Translations under genes and position numbers: made by a program
Assembly: GCF_030462475.1 (NCBI RefSeq)
Contig: NZ_JASMRZ010000003.1
Location: 192,895-256,894 of the forward strand
Direction: 5' to 3'
Length of the DNA stretch: 64,000 bases
From: Variovorax sp. CAN15
GTDB taxonomy: Bacteria > Pseudomonadota > Gammaproteobacteria > Burkholderiales > Burkholderiaceae_C
Part shown: piece by piece, positions 1 to 9,229 of the stretch
Layout: each line of letters starts with the position of its first letter
Position numbering within the stretch: the stretch's first letter is position 1
The notes under the pieces: model-generated
What the model was told of the DNA's origin: nothing
Database searches by the model: none
What the model saw: only the letters and a program-made list of their open reading frames with translations

Positions 1-851
1 CCTGGCTGCTCAAGGGCGACCCGGCGAGCGAGCAGCTGCGCCGCGAATTCCGCGTGAAGGACCTGGGCGACAACCAGTTCTCCATCGCCATGGTGGCCAC
101 GCTGCCGAAGATCGCTCCCGGTGCCACGCAGGTCGTGAACAGCGTACTGTTCGCCGGCCCCGAGGAAGAAAAGAAGCTCGAAGCCATCGCCCCCGGCCTC
201 GAACTGGTGAAGGACTACGGCATCTTCGCGATCATCTCCAAGCCGCTGTACTGGCTGCTGAACCAGTTGCACGGCCTGATCGGCAACTGGGGCTGGTCGA
301 TCGTCGCGCTGGTGGTGCTGCTGAAGGCGGCCTTCTACTGGCTCAACGCCAAGGCCTACGCCAGCATGGCCAAGATGAAGGCCATCAACCCGAAGATCAT
401 GGAAATGCGCGAGCGGCTGAAGGACAAGCCGCAGGAGATGCAGCAGGAGATGATGCGGATCTACAAGACCGAGAAGGTCAATCCGATGGGCGGCTGCTTC
501 CCCATCGTGATCCAGATCCCGGTGTTCATCGCGCTGTACTGGGTGCTGCTTTCGTCGGTCGAGATGCGCCACGCGCCCTGGATCGGCTGGATCACCGACC
601 TGTCGGCACCCGACCCCTGGTACATCCTGCCGATCGTGATGACGGCCACGTCGCTGTTCCAGACCTGGCTCAACCCGACGCCGCCCGATCCGATGCAGGC
701 CAAGCTGATGTGGATCATGCCGCTCGCGTTCAGCGTGATGTTCATCTTCTTCCCGGCCGGCCTGGTGCTGTACTGGATCACGAACAACGTGCTGTCGATC
801 GCGCAGCAGTGGTTTATCAACAAGCGCCTGGGCGTGCTCGGCACCAAATAA
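1..851 (+). CDS. yidC: YidC membrane protein insertase, C-terminal part (5' truncated by window edge)
   Basis: YidC inserts and folds inner-membrane proteins, alone or with Sec. The reading frame is open from base 3 of the window and ends at TAA 849-851, so only the C-terminal ~280 residues are seen. They contain the end of the periplasmic domain and the conserved Oxa1 core: a first helix near [13 protein letters not shown], the cytoplasmic hairpin with [15 protein letters not shown], and the segments around [27 protein letters not shown] and [14 protein letters not shown], ending in a basic tail. mnmE follows downstream, the usual rpmH-rnpA-yidC-mnmE order of proteobacteria. An intrinsic terminator lies just after the stop, so the two genes are probably separate transcription units. 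Confidence 0.97.
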   Translation, partial: WLLKGDPASEQLRREFRVKDLGDNQFSIAMVATLPKIAPGATQVVNSVLFAGPEEEKKLEAIAPGLELVKDYGIFAIISKPLYWLLNQLHGLIGNWGWSIVALVVLLKAAFYWLNAKAYASMAKMKAINPKIMEMRERLKDKPQEMQQEMMRIYKTEKVNPMGGCFPIVIQIPVFIALYWVLLSSVEMRHAPWIGWITDLSAPDPWYILPIVMTATSLFQTWLNPTPPDPMQAKLMWIMPLAFSVMFIFFPAGLVLYWITNNVLSIAQQWFINKRLGVLGTK

Positions 852-888
852 CGGCAGTTGCCGCACGGCACTCCAGCCATCCCACGAA

Positions 889-911
889 GGGCCGCGTCAG
901 CGGCCCTTTTT
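889..911 (+). terminator. Intrinsic terminator after yidC
   Basis: A perfect 7-bp GC stem (GGGCCGC / GCGGCCC) with a GTCA loop is followed at once by five T. It lies 37 bp after the yidC stop and 21 bp before the mnmE ATG, so mnmE must have a promoter very close by or depend on read-through. Confidence 0.85.
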
Positions 912-932
912 GCTGAAAGAATCCGCATCACC

Positions 933-2339
933 ATGCTCGCCCGCACCTCCGATCCCATCGTCGCCATCGCCACCGCCTCGGGGCGCGGCGCGGTCGGCAT
1001 CGTGCGCGTGTCGGGCGCCAGGCTGGCGCCGCTGGTCGACGCGATCTGCGGCCGTGCGCTCAAGCCGCGCGAGGCCACCTACCTGCCGTTCCGCGACGCG
1101 GACGGCGAACCCGTCGACCACGGCCTGGCCATCCACTTTCCCTCGCCGAACTCCTTCACTGGCGAGGACGTGCTCGAGCTGCAGGCCCATGGCGGCTCGG
1201 TCGTGCTGCAACTGCTGCTGGCGCGCTGCCTCGAGGCGGCGGCCGAGCCCGACCCGATCTCCGGCCGCCCCCGCCTGCCCGGCCTGCGCGTGGCCGAGCC
1301 CGGCGAGTTCAGCCAACGAGCCTTCCTCAACGGCAAGATCGACCTGGCGCAGGCCGAGGCCATTGCCGACCTGATCGACGCCAGCACCGAGGCGGCCGCG
1401 CGCAGCGCCGGGCGCTCGCTGTCGGGCGCCTTCTCGCGCGAGATCCATACGCTGCGCGACGCGCTGATCCACCTGCGCATGCTGGTGGAGGCCACGCTGG
1501 ACTTTCCCGAGGAGGAAATCGACTTCCTGCAGAAGGCCGATGCCTCGGGGCAGCTGGCGAAGTTGCAGTCGCAGCTCGCCGCCGTGCAGCAGCGCGCGCG
1601 CCAGGGCGCTTTGCTGCGCGAGGGCATCAAGGTCGTGATCGCGGGGCAGCCCAACGCGGGCAAGAGTTCGCTGCTCAACGCGCTGGCCGGCGCGGAACTG
1701 GCCATCGTGAGCGCCGTGGCGGGCACCACGCGCGACGTGGTCTCGCAGACCATCCAGATCCACGGCGTGCCGCTGCACGTGGCCGACACCGCCGGCCTGC
1801 GCGAGAGCAGCGACGAGGTCGAGCAGATCGGCGTGGCGCGCGCCTGGGGCCAGATCGAGAGTGCCGACGCGGTGCTGTTCCTGCACGACCTGACGCGCGC
1901 GAGCCAGTCCGACTACGCCGCCGCCGACGCCGAAATCCTGGCCGGCCTGCGGCAGAAGCTGCCCGCGAGCGTGCCGGTGCTCGACGTCTGGAACAAGCGG
2001 GACGCGGCGCCCGCGGCCCACCCCGAACAGGGCATTGCCCTTTCCGCCAAGACCGGCCTGGGCATCGAGGCCCTGCGCGAGCAGCTGCTGGCCATGGCCG
2101 GCTGGCAGGCCGTGCCTGAGGGCGTCTACCTCGCGCGTGCGCGCCACGTGCAGGCGCTGGCCCGGGTCGAAACGCACCTGGCGCTGGCGGCGGGCCACCT
2201 GGAGGCACGGGCCCAACTGCTCGACCTGCTGGCCGAGGAGCTGCGCCTCGCGCAGAACGCCCTGAACGAGATCACGGGCGAGTTCGGCGCGGACGATCTG
2301 CTGGGTGTCATCTTTTCGCGCTTCTGCATTGGTAAATAG
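933..2339 (+). CDS. mnmE: tRNA uridine-5-carboxymethylaminomethyl(34) synthesis GTPase MnmE
   Basis: With MnmG, this GTPase makes the (carboxymethyl)aminomethyl modification at U34 of tRNAs reading split codon boxes. The 468 residues are full length for the family. The folate-binding N-terminal domain begins [20 protein letters not shown]. The G domain has the P-loop GQPNAGKSS (~residue 236), G2 TTRD, DTAGLRE (G3) and NKRD (G4). The protein ends with the invariant C-terminal motif FCIGK. ATG 933 is chosen because the conserved N-terminal beta-strand starts immediately after it. The only earlier in-frame start, a TTG at 858, lies upstream of the terminator hairpin. Confidence 0.97.
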   Translation: MLARTSDPIVAIATASGRGAVGIVRVSGARLAPLVDAICGRALKPREATYLPFRDADGEPVDHGLAIHFPSPNSFTGEDVLELQAHGGSVVLQLLLARCLEAAAEPDPISGRPRLPGLRVAEPGEFSQRAFLNGKIDLAQAEAIADLIDASTEAAARSAGRSLSGAFSREIHTLRDALIHLRMLVEATLDFPEEEIDFLQKADASGQLAKLQSQLAAVQQRARQGALLREGIKVVIAGQPNAGKSSLLNALAGAELAIVSAVAGTTRDVVSQTIQIHGVPLHVADTAGLRESSDEVEQIGVARAWGQIESADAVLFLHDLTRASQSDYAAADAEILAGLRQKLPASVPVLDVWNKRDAAPAAHPEQGIALSAKTGLGIEALREQLLAMAGWQAVPEGVYLARARHVQALARVETHLALAAGHLEARAQLLDLLAEELRLAQNALNEITGEFGADDLLGVIFSRFCIGK

Positions 2340-2382
2340 CCACAGACGGCGGCAGGCGCCCGCGAAAAACGTAAACACTTGT

Positions 2383-2417
2383 AGCCGAAGTTCACGGCCA
2401 TCGCGGATACTTCGGCT
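2383..2417. promoter_or_regulatory. Inverted repeat between mnmE and the cNMP-binding gene
   Basis: Two perfect 9-bp arms (AGCCGAAGT at 2383-2391, ACTTCGGCT at 2409-2417) are separated by 17 bp, 24 bp before the ATG at 2441. No T-run follows, so it is either an operator dyad or a hairpin for Rho-type termination of mnmE. Its function is not established from sequence. Confidence 0.35.
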
Positions 2418-2440
2418 CACATGCGGGGGCCGAGAAACAC

Positions 2441-2902
2441 ATGTCAATCCAGAACCTGAGCCGCGCCATCGCGGAGAACATCAACACCGATGCATTCGCG
2501 TTGACGTTCAACGTCCAGCAGTGGGAAACGCTGGCGGGGTACCTGCAGCCGATCGAGACCGGCGTGGGCGACGTGCTGATCGAGCAGGGCACGCCCGACC
2601 GCTCGGTATTCTTCGTCGAGAGCGGCGCCATCAGCGTGCACCGCGTCAGCAGCAAGGAACAGATGAAGCTGGCCGTGCTCACCGCGGGTTCGGTGGTCGG
2701 CGAAGGCTCGTTCTTCTCGCGGCAGCCGCACTCGGCCAACGTGGTGGTCACCGGCGCGGGCCGGGTGTGGCGGCTCACCGCGATCCGCTTCGCCGAGATG
2801 TCCAACCGCCAGCCCAACATGGCGCTGGAGATCGCGATGGCGCTGGGCGGCGTGATCGCCAAGCGCATGGCGCACCGATCCAAGCGCGTCGCGGTGACCT
2901 GA
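2441..2902 (+). CDS. Stand-alone cyclic nucleotide-binding domain protein
   Basis: This 153-residue protein is almost entirely one Crp-type cNMP-binding beta-roll. Recognisable parts are the strands around PIETGVGDVLIEQGTPDRSV, the phosphate-binding-cassette region near GSVVGEGSFFSRQPHSANVVV (the G-E plus a basic/Ser stretch), and the C-terminal helix FAEMSNRQPNMALEIAMALG. No helix-turn-helix or catalytic domain follows, so it is not a Crp/Fnr transcription factor. It probably senses a nucleotide, or has a degenerate pocket, and acts through a partner. The canonical R-T/S pair of the cassette is not clearly present, so cAMP or c-di-GMP binding is uncertain. The zinc-ribbon gene starts 107 bp downstream on the same strand. 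Confidence 0.8.
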   Translation: MSIQNLSRAIAENINTDAFALTFNVQQWETLAGYLQPIETGVGDVLIEQGTPDRSVFFVESGAISVHRVSSKEQMKLAVLTAGSVVGEGSFFSRQPHSANVVVTGAGRVWRLTAIRFAEMSNRQPNMALEIAMALGGVIAKRMAHRSKRVAVT

Positions 2903-3009
2903 GCAGGAAGCCTCCTCGACCGCCCGCCGCCGGAACGCTCCGTCGAATGCAGGCCAGCCACCTCCGTTCAGGACCCCCCGAAAAACAAGAAGTAGTCAGC
3001 AAGCAATCC

Positions 3010-3993
3010 ATGGCCTCGATCTGTCCGGTCTGCAGCACGGAGAACCGTGACGGCGCGAATTTCTGCAGGAGCTGCGGCATCAAGCTGTCCGCCGCGGGAG
3101 ACCGGATCCCGCCGCCGCCGACTCCCGAACGCGAATGGGCCACCACGGCACCGGCCCAGCTTCGCGCGCCGACCATTCCTGCGCCGCTGGAAGAAATCCC
3201 TCCGGCGCCGATGCCGGCCCGCCAGTCGTTCTTCAGCAGGTCGCCAGCTTCCGCGCCGCGGCATGACGACGAGGAGCAGACCGTTCTCATGCTGCACGAC
3301 GACGGCTCGCCGCGCGTGCCGGCGCCGCCCGCCGCACCGCAGGGGCTGGAATCGAACTGGGCGCCGTCGCGCGAAAGATCGAGGAAGCCCCCCCGGGTCA
3401 GGATCCGCAAGCCAGCTGCCGTCGAACGGGCGCCGCGCTGGCGGGCGATCCTGCTGTGGGTCGGCCTGTTGGTGATGGCCGTGGCGATGATCGTGGCGGG
3501 CTGGTCCGGCTACGGGACGCGCAAGACGGCCCCCACCGCCGAGGAAATCGCGCCGCCGGCTGCCGAGGTGCCAGCGCCCGTCGCCGCGCCGCTCGCGGCC
3601 GAGCCGCCGCCGTCGGCGCCCGCCGAGCCCGCAGCAATGGATGCGCAGCCTGCCGACCAGGCAGCGCCGGCGGCTCCTGCGGAAGCCGCGCCGGCGGCAT
3701 CTCCGCCGCCCAAGCCCCCCGCCAAGCAGGCGCGCAAGCAGCCGGCCGCTGCAGCCGCGCCCCAGCCCGCCGCGGAGGCACCGCCTCCTGTCGCAGTTCC
3801 TGCCCCGCCGCCCGCACCGGCGGCGCCGGCCGAGCCGGCGGCCATGTGCGGCGACCGCAACTTCATCGCCAGGGCCCAGTGCATGGCGGCGCAGTGCCTG
3901 AAGCCCGAGTACAAGGCCCACGCGCAATGCGAGGCGGTGCGCCGCCAGCAGCGCATCGAGGAAGAGAAGCGCAACCCGACGCTCATCAACTGA
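3010..3993 (+). CDS. Zinc-ribbon, single-pass membrane protein with Pro/Ala-rich linker
   Basis: The 327-residue protein has four visible parts. An N-terminal zinc ribbon carries two CxxC pairs (CPVC and CRSC, residues ~5-25). A low-complexity polar stretch follows, then one transmembrane helix near residues 148-165 (ILLWVGLLVMAVAMIVAG). A long Ala/Pro/Glu-rich linker (~residues 170-280) leads to a C-terminal Cys-containing segment (CGDRNFIARAQCMAAQC...AQCEAV). The topology suggests a cytoplasmic metal-binding head and an extended periplasmic arm that could cross peptidoglycan. The function is unknown. ATG 3010 is taken because the zinc ribbon starts at once. An in-frame ATG at 2947 would add 21 residues. 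The gene is convergent with the antiporter, 20 bp apart. Confidence 0.75.
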   Translation: MASICPVCSTENRDGANFCRSCGIKLSAAGDRIPPPPTPEREWATTAPAQLRAPTIPAPLEEIPPAPMPARQSFFSRSPASAPRHDDEEQTVLMLHDDGSPRVPAPPAAPQGLESNWAPSRERSRKPPRVRIRKPAAVERAPRWRAILLWVGLLVMAVAMIVAGWSGYGTRKTAPTAEEIAPPAAEVPAPVAAPLAAEPPPSAPAEPAAMDAQPADQAAPAAPAEAAPAASPPPKPPAKQARKQPAAAAAPQPAAEAPPPVAVPAPPPAPAAPAEPAAMCGDRNFIARAQCMAAQCLKPEYKAHAQCEAVRRQQRIEEEKRNPTLIN

Positions 3994-4013
3994 GCGCGTC
4001 GGCGCGCTGCCGC

Positions 4014-5999
4014 TCAGCCCTTCTGCAGCCGCTCGATGGCCATCGCCAGCGCGGCCGGCTTGCCGGAGAGCACGAGGGTGTCGCCGTCCGACAGCACCGT
4101 GTCGTCGGCCAGCGTGCGCGGCTGGCCGTCGTGCCGGCGCAGGCTCGCGATGCGCACGCCCAGCGCGTGCAGCCCGAGCCCCGACAGCGTCTGTCCGACG
4201 GCGCGCGCGCTGGCATCGAGCGTGAAGCTGTTGAGCCGCTCGTGGTCGATCTCGTCGGCGTTGTCGTCGTCGGCGCCGTGGAAGTAGCCGCGCAGCAGGT
4301 TGTAGCGGGCGTCGCGCTGGTCCTGCACGACGCGGATCACGCGCCGCATCGGCACGCCGACCAGCGCCAGCGCATGGCTGGCGAGCATCAGCGAGCCCTC
4401 GATGGCCTCGGGCACCACCTCGGTGGCGCCGGCAGCCTGCAGCTTCTCGAGGTCATGGTCGTCCTGCGTGCGCACGATCACCGGCACGTGCGGCGCGTGG
4501 GCGCGCGTGTTGGCCAGCACCTTCATCGCGCCGGGCACGTCGAGGTAGGTCACCACCACCGCGCTGGCGCGCGCCAGGCCTGCGGCCATCAGCGCCTGCA
4601 GCCGCGCCGCGTCGCCGAACACCACCGAGTCGCCGGCGGCGGCGGCCTGCCGCACGCGGTCGGGGTCCAGGTCGAGCGCCATGTACGGGATGCCCTCGCG
4701 CTCCAGGATGCGCGCCAGGTTCTGGCCGCAGCGCCCGTAGCCGCAGATGATCACGTGCTGCGCGGTGTTGATGGTCTTGCGCGCGATGGTCGTCATCTGC
4801 AGCGACTGCTGCAGCCAGTCGCTGGCCACCAGCTTTCGCACGATGGCGTTGCTGTACATGATGATGAAGGGCGTCGCGAGCATCGACAGCACCATCGACG
4901 CCAGCACCGGGTTGGCCAGCCATTGCGGCAGCAGGCTGCGCTCCTGGGCTAGCGTCAGCAGCACGAAACCGAACTCGCCGGCTTGCGCGAGGTAGAGGCC
5001 GGTGCGCAGCGACACGCCCGAGGTGGCGCCCAGCACCCGCGCCAGCACCGTCACCAGCCCCAGTTTGAAGGCCAGCGGCACCAGCAGCAGCACGGCCACC
5101 AGCAGCCAGCGTTCGACCACGATGTGCCAGTCGAGCGACATGCCCACGGTGATGAAGAACAGCCCCAGCAGCACGTCGTGGAAGGGGCGGATGTCGGTCT
5201 CGACCTGGTGCTTGTATTCGGTCTCCGACACCAGCATGCCCGCGATGAAGGCGCCCAGCGCCAGGCTCAGGCCGGCCAGTTCGGTGAGCCAGGCCAGCCC
5301 GAGCGTGATCAGCAGCACGTTCAGGATGAAGAGCTCCTCGCTGCGCCGCCGCGCCACCAGCGTGAGCCACCAGCGCATCACGCGCGGGCCGCCGTAGAGC
5401 AGCACACCGATCAGGAAGCTCGCCTTCAGGAGCGCCAGGCCCAGCGCCTTGGCCAGTGCCTCGGGCGGCGCGCCCAGCGCCGGGATCAGCACCAGCAGCG
5501 GCACCACCGCCAGATCCTGGAAGAGCAGCACGCCCATCACCCGCTTGCCGTGCTCGCTCTCGAGTTCGAGCCGCTCGGCCATCAGCTTGACCACGATGGC
5601 CGTGCTGCTCATGGTGAGCGCGCCCGACAGCGCCAGCGCGGTCTGCCAGCCCAGCTGCCACGCAGGCGGCAGCAGCCGCGCCATCAGCAATGCGCCGGCG
5701 GTGGCCAGGGCCATCGTCAGCAGCACCTGCAGCATGCCCAGGCCGAACACGTGCTTTCGCATCGCGCGCAGCTTGGGCAGGCTGAACTCCAGCCCGATCA
5801 CGAACATGAGGAACACCACGCCGAACTCGCCGAGGTGCTGGATGCCTTCGGTGTTCTGGGCCAGCGCGAAGGCGTGCGGCCCGATCAGCACGCCGGCCGA
5901 CAGATAGCCCAGCATCGGCGGCAGCTTGAGGGAGCGGCACGCCACCACGCCGATCACCGCGGCCAGCAGGTACAACAGCGTGAGATCGAACGAAGACAT
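4014..5999 (-). CDS. KefB/KefC-type monovalent cation:proton antiporter with RCK domains
   Basis: A CPA2-family antiporter of 661 residues. The first ~390 residues are about 12 hydrophobic segments, with the family signatures LGYLSAGVLIGPHAFAL and FGVVFLMFVIGLEFSLPKL. A TrkA-N (RCK) domain follows at ~412-530 with the nucleotide-binding Rossmann motif VIICGYGRCGQNLARIL, then a TrkA-C domain at ~570-655. It probably exports K+ in exchange for H+, gated by nucleotide or glutathione adducts as in KefB/C. No KefF/KefG partner is adjacent, so the gating ligand is open. It is divergent from kdsD, with 128 bp between the starts. Confidence 0.9.
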   Translation of the reverse strand: MSSFDLTLLYLLAAVIGVVACRSLKLPPMLGYLSAGVLIGPHAFALAQNTEGIQHLGEFGVVFLMFVIGLEFSLPKLRAMRKHVFGLGMLQVLLTMALATAGALLMARLLPPAWQLGWQTALALSGALTMSSTAIVVKLMAERLELESEHGKRVMGVLLFQDLAVVPLLVLIPALGAPPEALAKALGLALLKASFLIGVLLYGGPRVMRWWLTLVARRRSEELFILNVLLITLGLAWLTELAGLSLALGAFIAGMLVSETEYKHQVETDIRPFHDVLLGLFFITVGMSLDWHIVVERWLLVAVLLLVPLAFKLGLVTVLARVLGATSGVSLRTGLYLAQAGEFGFVLLTLAQERSLLPQWLANPVLASMVLSMLATPFIIMYSNAIVRKLVASDWLQQSLQMTTIARKTINTAQHVIICGYGRCGQNLARILEREGIPYMALDLDPDRVRQAAAAGDSVVFGDAARLQALMAAGLARASAVVVTYLDVPGAMKVLANTRAHAPHVPVIVRTQDDHDLEKLQAAGATEVVPEAIEGSLMLASHALALVGVPMRRVIRVVQDQRDARYNLLRGYFHGADDDNADEIDHERLNSFTLDASARAVGQTLSGLGLHALGVRIASLRRHDGQPRTLADDTVLSDGDTLVLSGKPAALAMAIERLQKG

Positions 6000-6127
6000 A
6001 GGCGCCGATGCTAGAGCAAGAGCCGTGCGCGGCGCCTCGGGGAGGACACCGGCGCCGGCTCAGGGATGGGCCCGGGGCACGAGGGGGCCGGGCGCGGGGG
6101 CAAGCCGCTGGCCCGTAAAATCCGGCG

Positions 6128-7129
6128 ATGAGCTCCCGTCCCGCCCCGGCCCCCGTGGTCGACCCCGAAGCCATCCTGGCCCGGGCACGCCTCACCTTCG
6201 ACATCGAAGCCGAAGCCGTCGCCGGCCTGAAGAACCGCGTCGGCCCCAGCTTCGTCGAGGCCGTGCGCAAGATTCTCGAAGTGCGCGGCCGCGTGGTCGT
6301 GATGGGCATGGGCAAGAGCGGCCACGTCGGCCGCAAGATCGCCGCCACCCTCGCCTCCACCGGCACGCCCGCGATGTTCGTACACCCGGCCGAGGCCAGC
6401 CACGGCGACCTCGGCATGATCAAGGCGGTCGACCTGGTGCTCGCCATCTCCAACAGCGGCGAGGTCGACGAGCTCACCGTCATCCTGCCGGTCGTCAAGC
6501 GCCAGGGCGTGCCCCTGATCGCCATGACCGGGCGCCCCGAATCCACCCTCGCCCGCCATGCCGACATCGTGATCGACGCGGGCGTGTCCAAGGAGGCCTG
6601 CCCGCTCAACCTCGCCCCCACCGCCAGCACCACCGCCCAGATGGCGATGGGCGACGCGCTGGCCGTGGCGCTGCTCGACGCGCGCGGCTTCGGCTCGGAA
6701 GACTTCGCGCGCTCGCACCCGGGCGGCGCGCTCGGGCGCAAGCTGCTCACCCACGTGAGCGACGTCATGCGCTCGGGCGACGACGTTCCGCGCGTGGCAC
6801 CCGACGCCAATATCAGCGAGTTGATGCGCGCCATGAGCAACAAGGGCTTCGGCGCCGCGGCGGTGGTGGAGCCTGACGGCCGAGCCTCGGGCATCTTCAC
6901 CGACGGCGACCTGCGCCGGCTGATCGAGGCCGGCGCCGACCTGCGCAGCCCCAGGGCGGTCGACGTCATGCACCGCAACCCGCGCACCATCCGCGTCGAC
7001 GCGCTGGCGGTGGAAGCTGCCGAGCTCATGGAGCAGTGCGGCATCACCCGCCTGTTCGTGATCGACGGCGCCGGCGTGGTCGTGGGTGCGATCAACACCA
7101 ACGACCTGATGCGCGCGAAGGTCATCTGA
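6128..7129 (+). CDS. kdsD: D-arabinose-5-phosphate isomerase KdsD
   Basis: Converts ribulose-5-phosphate to arabinose-5-phosphate, the first step of Kdo synthesis for LPS. The 333 residues comprise a SIS domain (~40-175) with GMGKSGHVGRKIAATLASTG and the SNSGEVDE phosphosugar-binding motif, then a tandem CBS pair (~205-330, VSDVMRSGDDVPRV and VDVMHRNPRTI). The conserved catalytic-site histidines around ASHGDLG and SHPGGALGRKLL are present. It overlaps kdsC by one base (TGATG), heading a Kdo/LPS-transport operon. A TAAAAT -10-like hexamer at 6116-6121 lies only six bases before the ATG, so the transcript may be nearly leaderless if that promoter is used. Confidence 0.96.
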   Translation: MSSRPAPAPVVDPEAILARARLTFDIEAEAVAGLKNRVGPSFVEAVRKILEVRGRVVVMGMGKSGHVGRKIAATLASTGTPAMFVHPAEASHGDLGMIKAVDLVLAISNSGEVDELTVILPVVKRQGVPLIAMTGRPESTLARHADIVIDAGVSKEACPLNLAPTASTTAQMAMGDALAVALLDARGFGSEDFARSHPGGALGRKLLTHVSDVMRSGDDVPRVAPDANISELMRAMSNKGFGAAAVVEPDGRASGIFTDGDLRRLIEAGADLRSPRAVDVMHRNPRTIRVDALAVEAAELMEQCGITRLFVIDGAGVVVGAINTNDLMRAKVI

Positions 7130-7677
7130 TGCCCCTCGAGTTCCAGGCCGAGACATTGCTTGCCGCGCAGGACGTGCGCATCGTCTTCTTCGACATCGAC
7201 GGCGTCCTGACCGACGGCGGCGTGTACTTCACCGAGCACGGCGAGACGCTCAAGCGCTTCAGCATCCTCGACGGCTACGGCCTGAAGCTGCTGCGCAAGG
7301 CGGGCATCGTGCCGGCCGTGATCACCGGGCGCGACTCCAAGCCGCTGCGCGTGCGCCTGGAAGCGCTGGGCATCGAGCACGTGCGCTACGGCACCGAGGA
7401 CAAGCTGCCGGCTGCGCAGGCCATGCTCGACCAGCTCGGCTTCGGCTGGGCGCAGGCCGCTGCCATCGGCGACGACTGGCCCGACCTGCCGGTGCTCGCG
7501 CGCGTGGGCTTTGCGGCGGCGCCGGCGAATGCCCATGCGGAAGTGCGCGGCATCGCGCGATACGTCACCAAGGCTCGCGGCGGCGAGGGCGCGGCGCGCG
7601 AGTTCTGCGACCTGCTGCTCACGGCCTGCGGCCAGTACCGCGTCCTGCTCGACGCTGCCCGGGGGCCCAACGCATGA
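7129..7677 (+). CDS. kdsC: 3-deoxy-D-manno-octulosonate 8-phosphate phosphatase KdsC
   Basis: A HAD-family C0-type phosphatase that releases Kdo from Kdo-8-phosphate. The 182 residues match the usual tetramer-forming size. The nucleophile and acid/base pair is in FFDIDGVLTDGG (Asp22, Asp24), motif II is in VITGRDSKPLRVR, and the metal-binding motif is GDDWPDLPVL. The start at 7129 overlaps the kdsD stop by one base. The stop overlaps the lptC start in an ATGA, so the three genes are translationally coupled. Confidence 0.95.
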   Translation: MPLEFQAETLLAAQDVRIVFFDIDGVLTDGGVYFTEHGETLKRFSILDGYGLKLLRKAGIVPAVITGRDSKPLRVRLEALGIEHVRYGTEDKLPAAQAMLDQLGFGWAQAAAIGDDWPDLPVLARVGFAAAPANAHAEVRGIARYVTKARGGEGAAREFCDLLLTACGQYRVLLDAARGPNA

Positions 7678-8339
7678 GCAACGTGAAACGCGCATGGGAC
7701 ATGGTGCGCGACGTTCTGGACCGCGCCACGATCTATCTGCCGATCATCCTGACGGCGGCAGTCGCGCTTGGCACCTACTGGCTGGTGCGCAATGCGCCCA
7801 AGCTTCTGGAGCCCACGGCCAAGGTCGCGCCCACGCACCAGCCCGACTATTTCATGCGCGATTTCGTCATCAAGAACTTCCTGCCCAACGGCGATCTGCG
7901 CAGCGAACTGCACGGCACCGAAGGCCGGCACTATCCCGACACCGACACCATCGAGGTCGACAAGGTGCGCATGCGCTCGGTGTCGCCCGAAGGGTTGGTG
8001 ACGCGCGCGACGGCCGATCGCGGCCTGTCGAATTCCGACGGCAGCGAGCTTCAGCTGTTCGGCAACGCCATCGTCATCCGCGATCCGTCGGTGGGGCCGA
8101 ACGGCAAGCCCACGCCGCGGCTGGAGTTCCGCGGCGACTTCCTGCATGCCTACGTCGACACCGAGCGCGTCACGTCGAACAAGCCGGTCACTCTCATCCG
8201 CGGTACCGACCAGTTCACCGGCGACACGCTCGACTACGACAACGTGACCGGCGTGGCCAACCTCAACGGCCGGGTGCGCGGCGTACTGATTCCGTCGGCG
8301 GCAGCAGCGGCTGCTCCTGCGCCTGCAAAAAAGCGCTGA
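7674..8339 (+). CDS. lptC: LPS export system protein LptC
   Basis: LptC is the bitopic inner-membrane bridge that passes LPS from LptB2FG to periplasmic LptA. The 221 residues have one N-terminal transmembrane helix (~20-38, IYLPIILTAAVALGTYWLV) followed by a beta-jellyroll domain. The typical opening of that domain, PDYFMRDFVIKNFLPNGDLRSELHG, is clear. The protein ends in an Ala/Pro tail. It overlaps kdsC by ATGA. The lptA and lptB genes that usually follow lptC are not in this window; an SDR gene follows instead. Confidence 0.93.
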   Translation: MSNVKRAWDMVRDVLDRATIYLPIILTAAVALGTYWLVRNAPKLLEPTAKVAPTHQPDYFMRDFVIKNFLPNGDLRSELHGTEGRHYPDTDTIEVDKVRMRSVSPEGLVTRATADRGLSNSDGSELQLFGNAIVIRDPSVGPNGKPTPRLEFRGDFLHAYVDTERVTSNKPVTLIRGTDQFTGDTLDYDNVTGVANLNGRVRGVLIPSAAAAAAPAPAKKR

Positions 8340-8353
8340 GGAAGATTCGTAGC

Positions 8354-9139
8354 ATGGCCAACGGCTCCCCGCTCGTCTTCATCACCGGCGCTTCCAGCGG
8401 CATCGGCCAGGCGCTGGCCGCGAGCTTCTACGACGCGGGCTACCGGCTGGCGCTGGTCGCGCGGCGCACGGGAGAAATCGAAGCGTGGGCGAGCGCCCGC
8501 CAGCTGAGCGCGGACCGCTACCGGGTCTACGGCGCCGACGTGGCGCAGACCGACAGCATCATCGCCGCCGGCAACGCCTGCATCGAGCGGCAGGGGCTGC
8601 CCGACGTGGTGATCGCCAATGCCGGCATCAGCGTGGGCATCGATACGGCGGAGCGCGAAGACATCGACGTGATGGCGCGCACCTTCGCGACCAACAACGT
8701 GGGCCTGATGGCCACTTTCCATCCCTTCGTGCAGGCGATGGTCGAGCGCGGCAGCGGGAGGCTGGTGGGCATCGGCAGCGTGGCGTCCATCCGCGGACTG
8801 CCGGGGCACGGCGCGTACTGCGCGAGCAAGGCCGGCGTGGTGGCGTACTGCGAGAGCCTGCGCGGCGAACTGCACAAGAGCGGCGTCAAGGTCGTCACCC
8901 TGTGCCCGGGCTACATCGACACCCCGCTCACGCAGGGCAACCGCTACGGCATGCCCTTCCTCATGAGCGCGGAAGATTTTGCCGCCCAGGCGCTGCGCGC
9001 CATCGAAGCCGGCACCAGCTACCGCGTGATTCCCTGGCAGATGGGCGTGGTCGCCAAGATCATGCGCATGCTGCCGAACGCGATGCTCGACCGGGCGGTG
9101 CAGGGGCGCGAGCGGAAGAAGCGAAGCGGCGAGGCCTGA
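8354..9139 (+). CDS. Short-chain dehydrogenase/reductase (SDR) family protein
   Basis: A classical 261-residue SDR. The cofactor motif is TGASSGIG (residues 11-18), followed by NAG, a Ser in GIGSVASIRG, and the catalytic YCASK (Tyr ~156, Lys ~160). The ARR basic residues after beta-2 suggest NADP(H). It resembles the SDRs often placed in Kdo/LptC neighbourhoods, but the substrate is unknown. Position argues for an envelope-lipid or sugar-related role; this is inference only. It starts 14 bp after lptC and ends at a bidirectional terminator shared with the convergent RRM gene. Confidence 0.88.
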   Translation: MANGSPLVFITGASSGIGQALAASFYDAGYRLALVARRTGEIEAWASARQLSADRYRVYGADVAQTDSIIAAGNACIERQGLPDVVIANAGISVGIDTAEREDIDVMARTFATNNVGLMATFHPFVQAMVERGSGRLVGIGSVASIRGLPGHGAYCASKAGVVAYCESLRGELHKSGVKVVTLCPGYIDTPLTQGNRYGMPFLMSAEDFAAQALRAIEAGTSYRVIPWQMGVVAKIMRMLPNAMLDRAVQGRERKKRSGEA

Positions 9140-9171
9140 TCGGCCCGGCCCTCCAACCGATCGCCTAAAGA

Positions 9172-9195
9172 AAAAGGCTCCCGAGGGAGCCTTTT
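9172..9195. terminator. Bidirectional intrinsic terminator between SDR and RRM genes
   Basis: Arms AAAAGGCTCC (9172-9181) and GGAGCCTTTT (9186-9195) form a 10-bp stem with a four-base loop. The A-run on one side and T-run on the other let it terminate transcripts from both convergent genes. Confidence 0.85.
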
Positions 9196-9229
9196 GTCTG
9201 TCTGAGTGTGCTTCGGAGTGTCGCAGGGA

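Noticed and set aside
2305-3009. Extended N-terminus for the zinc-ribbon protein running back through the cNMP-binding gene
   Set aside because: The upstream codons are an out-of-frame reading of the cNMP-binding gene; the zinc ribbon begins right at ATG 3010.
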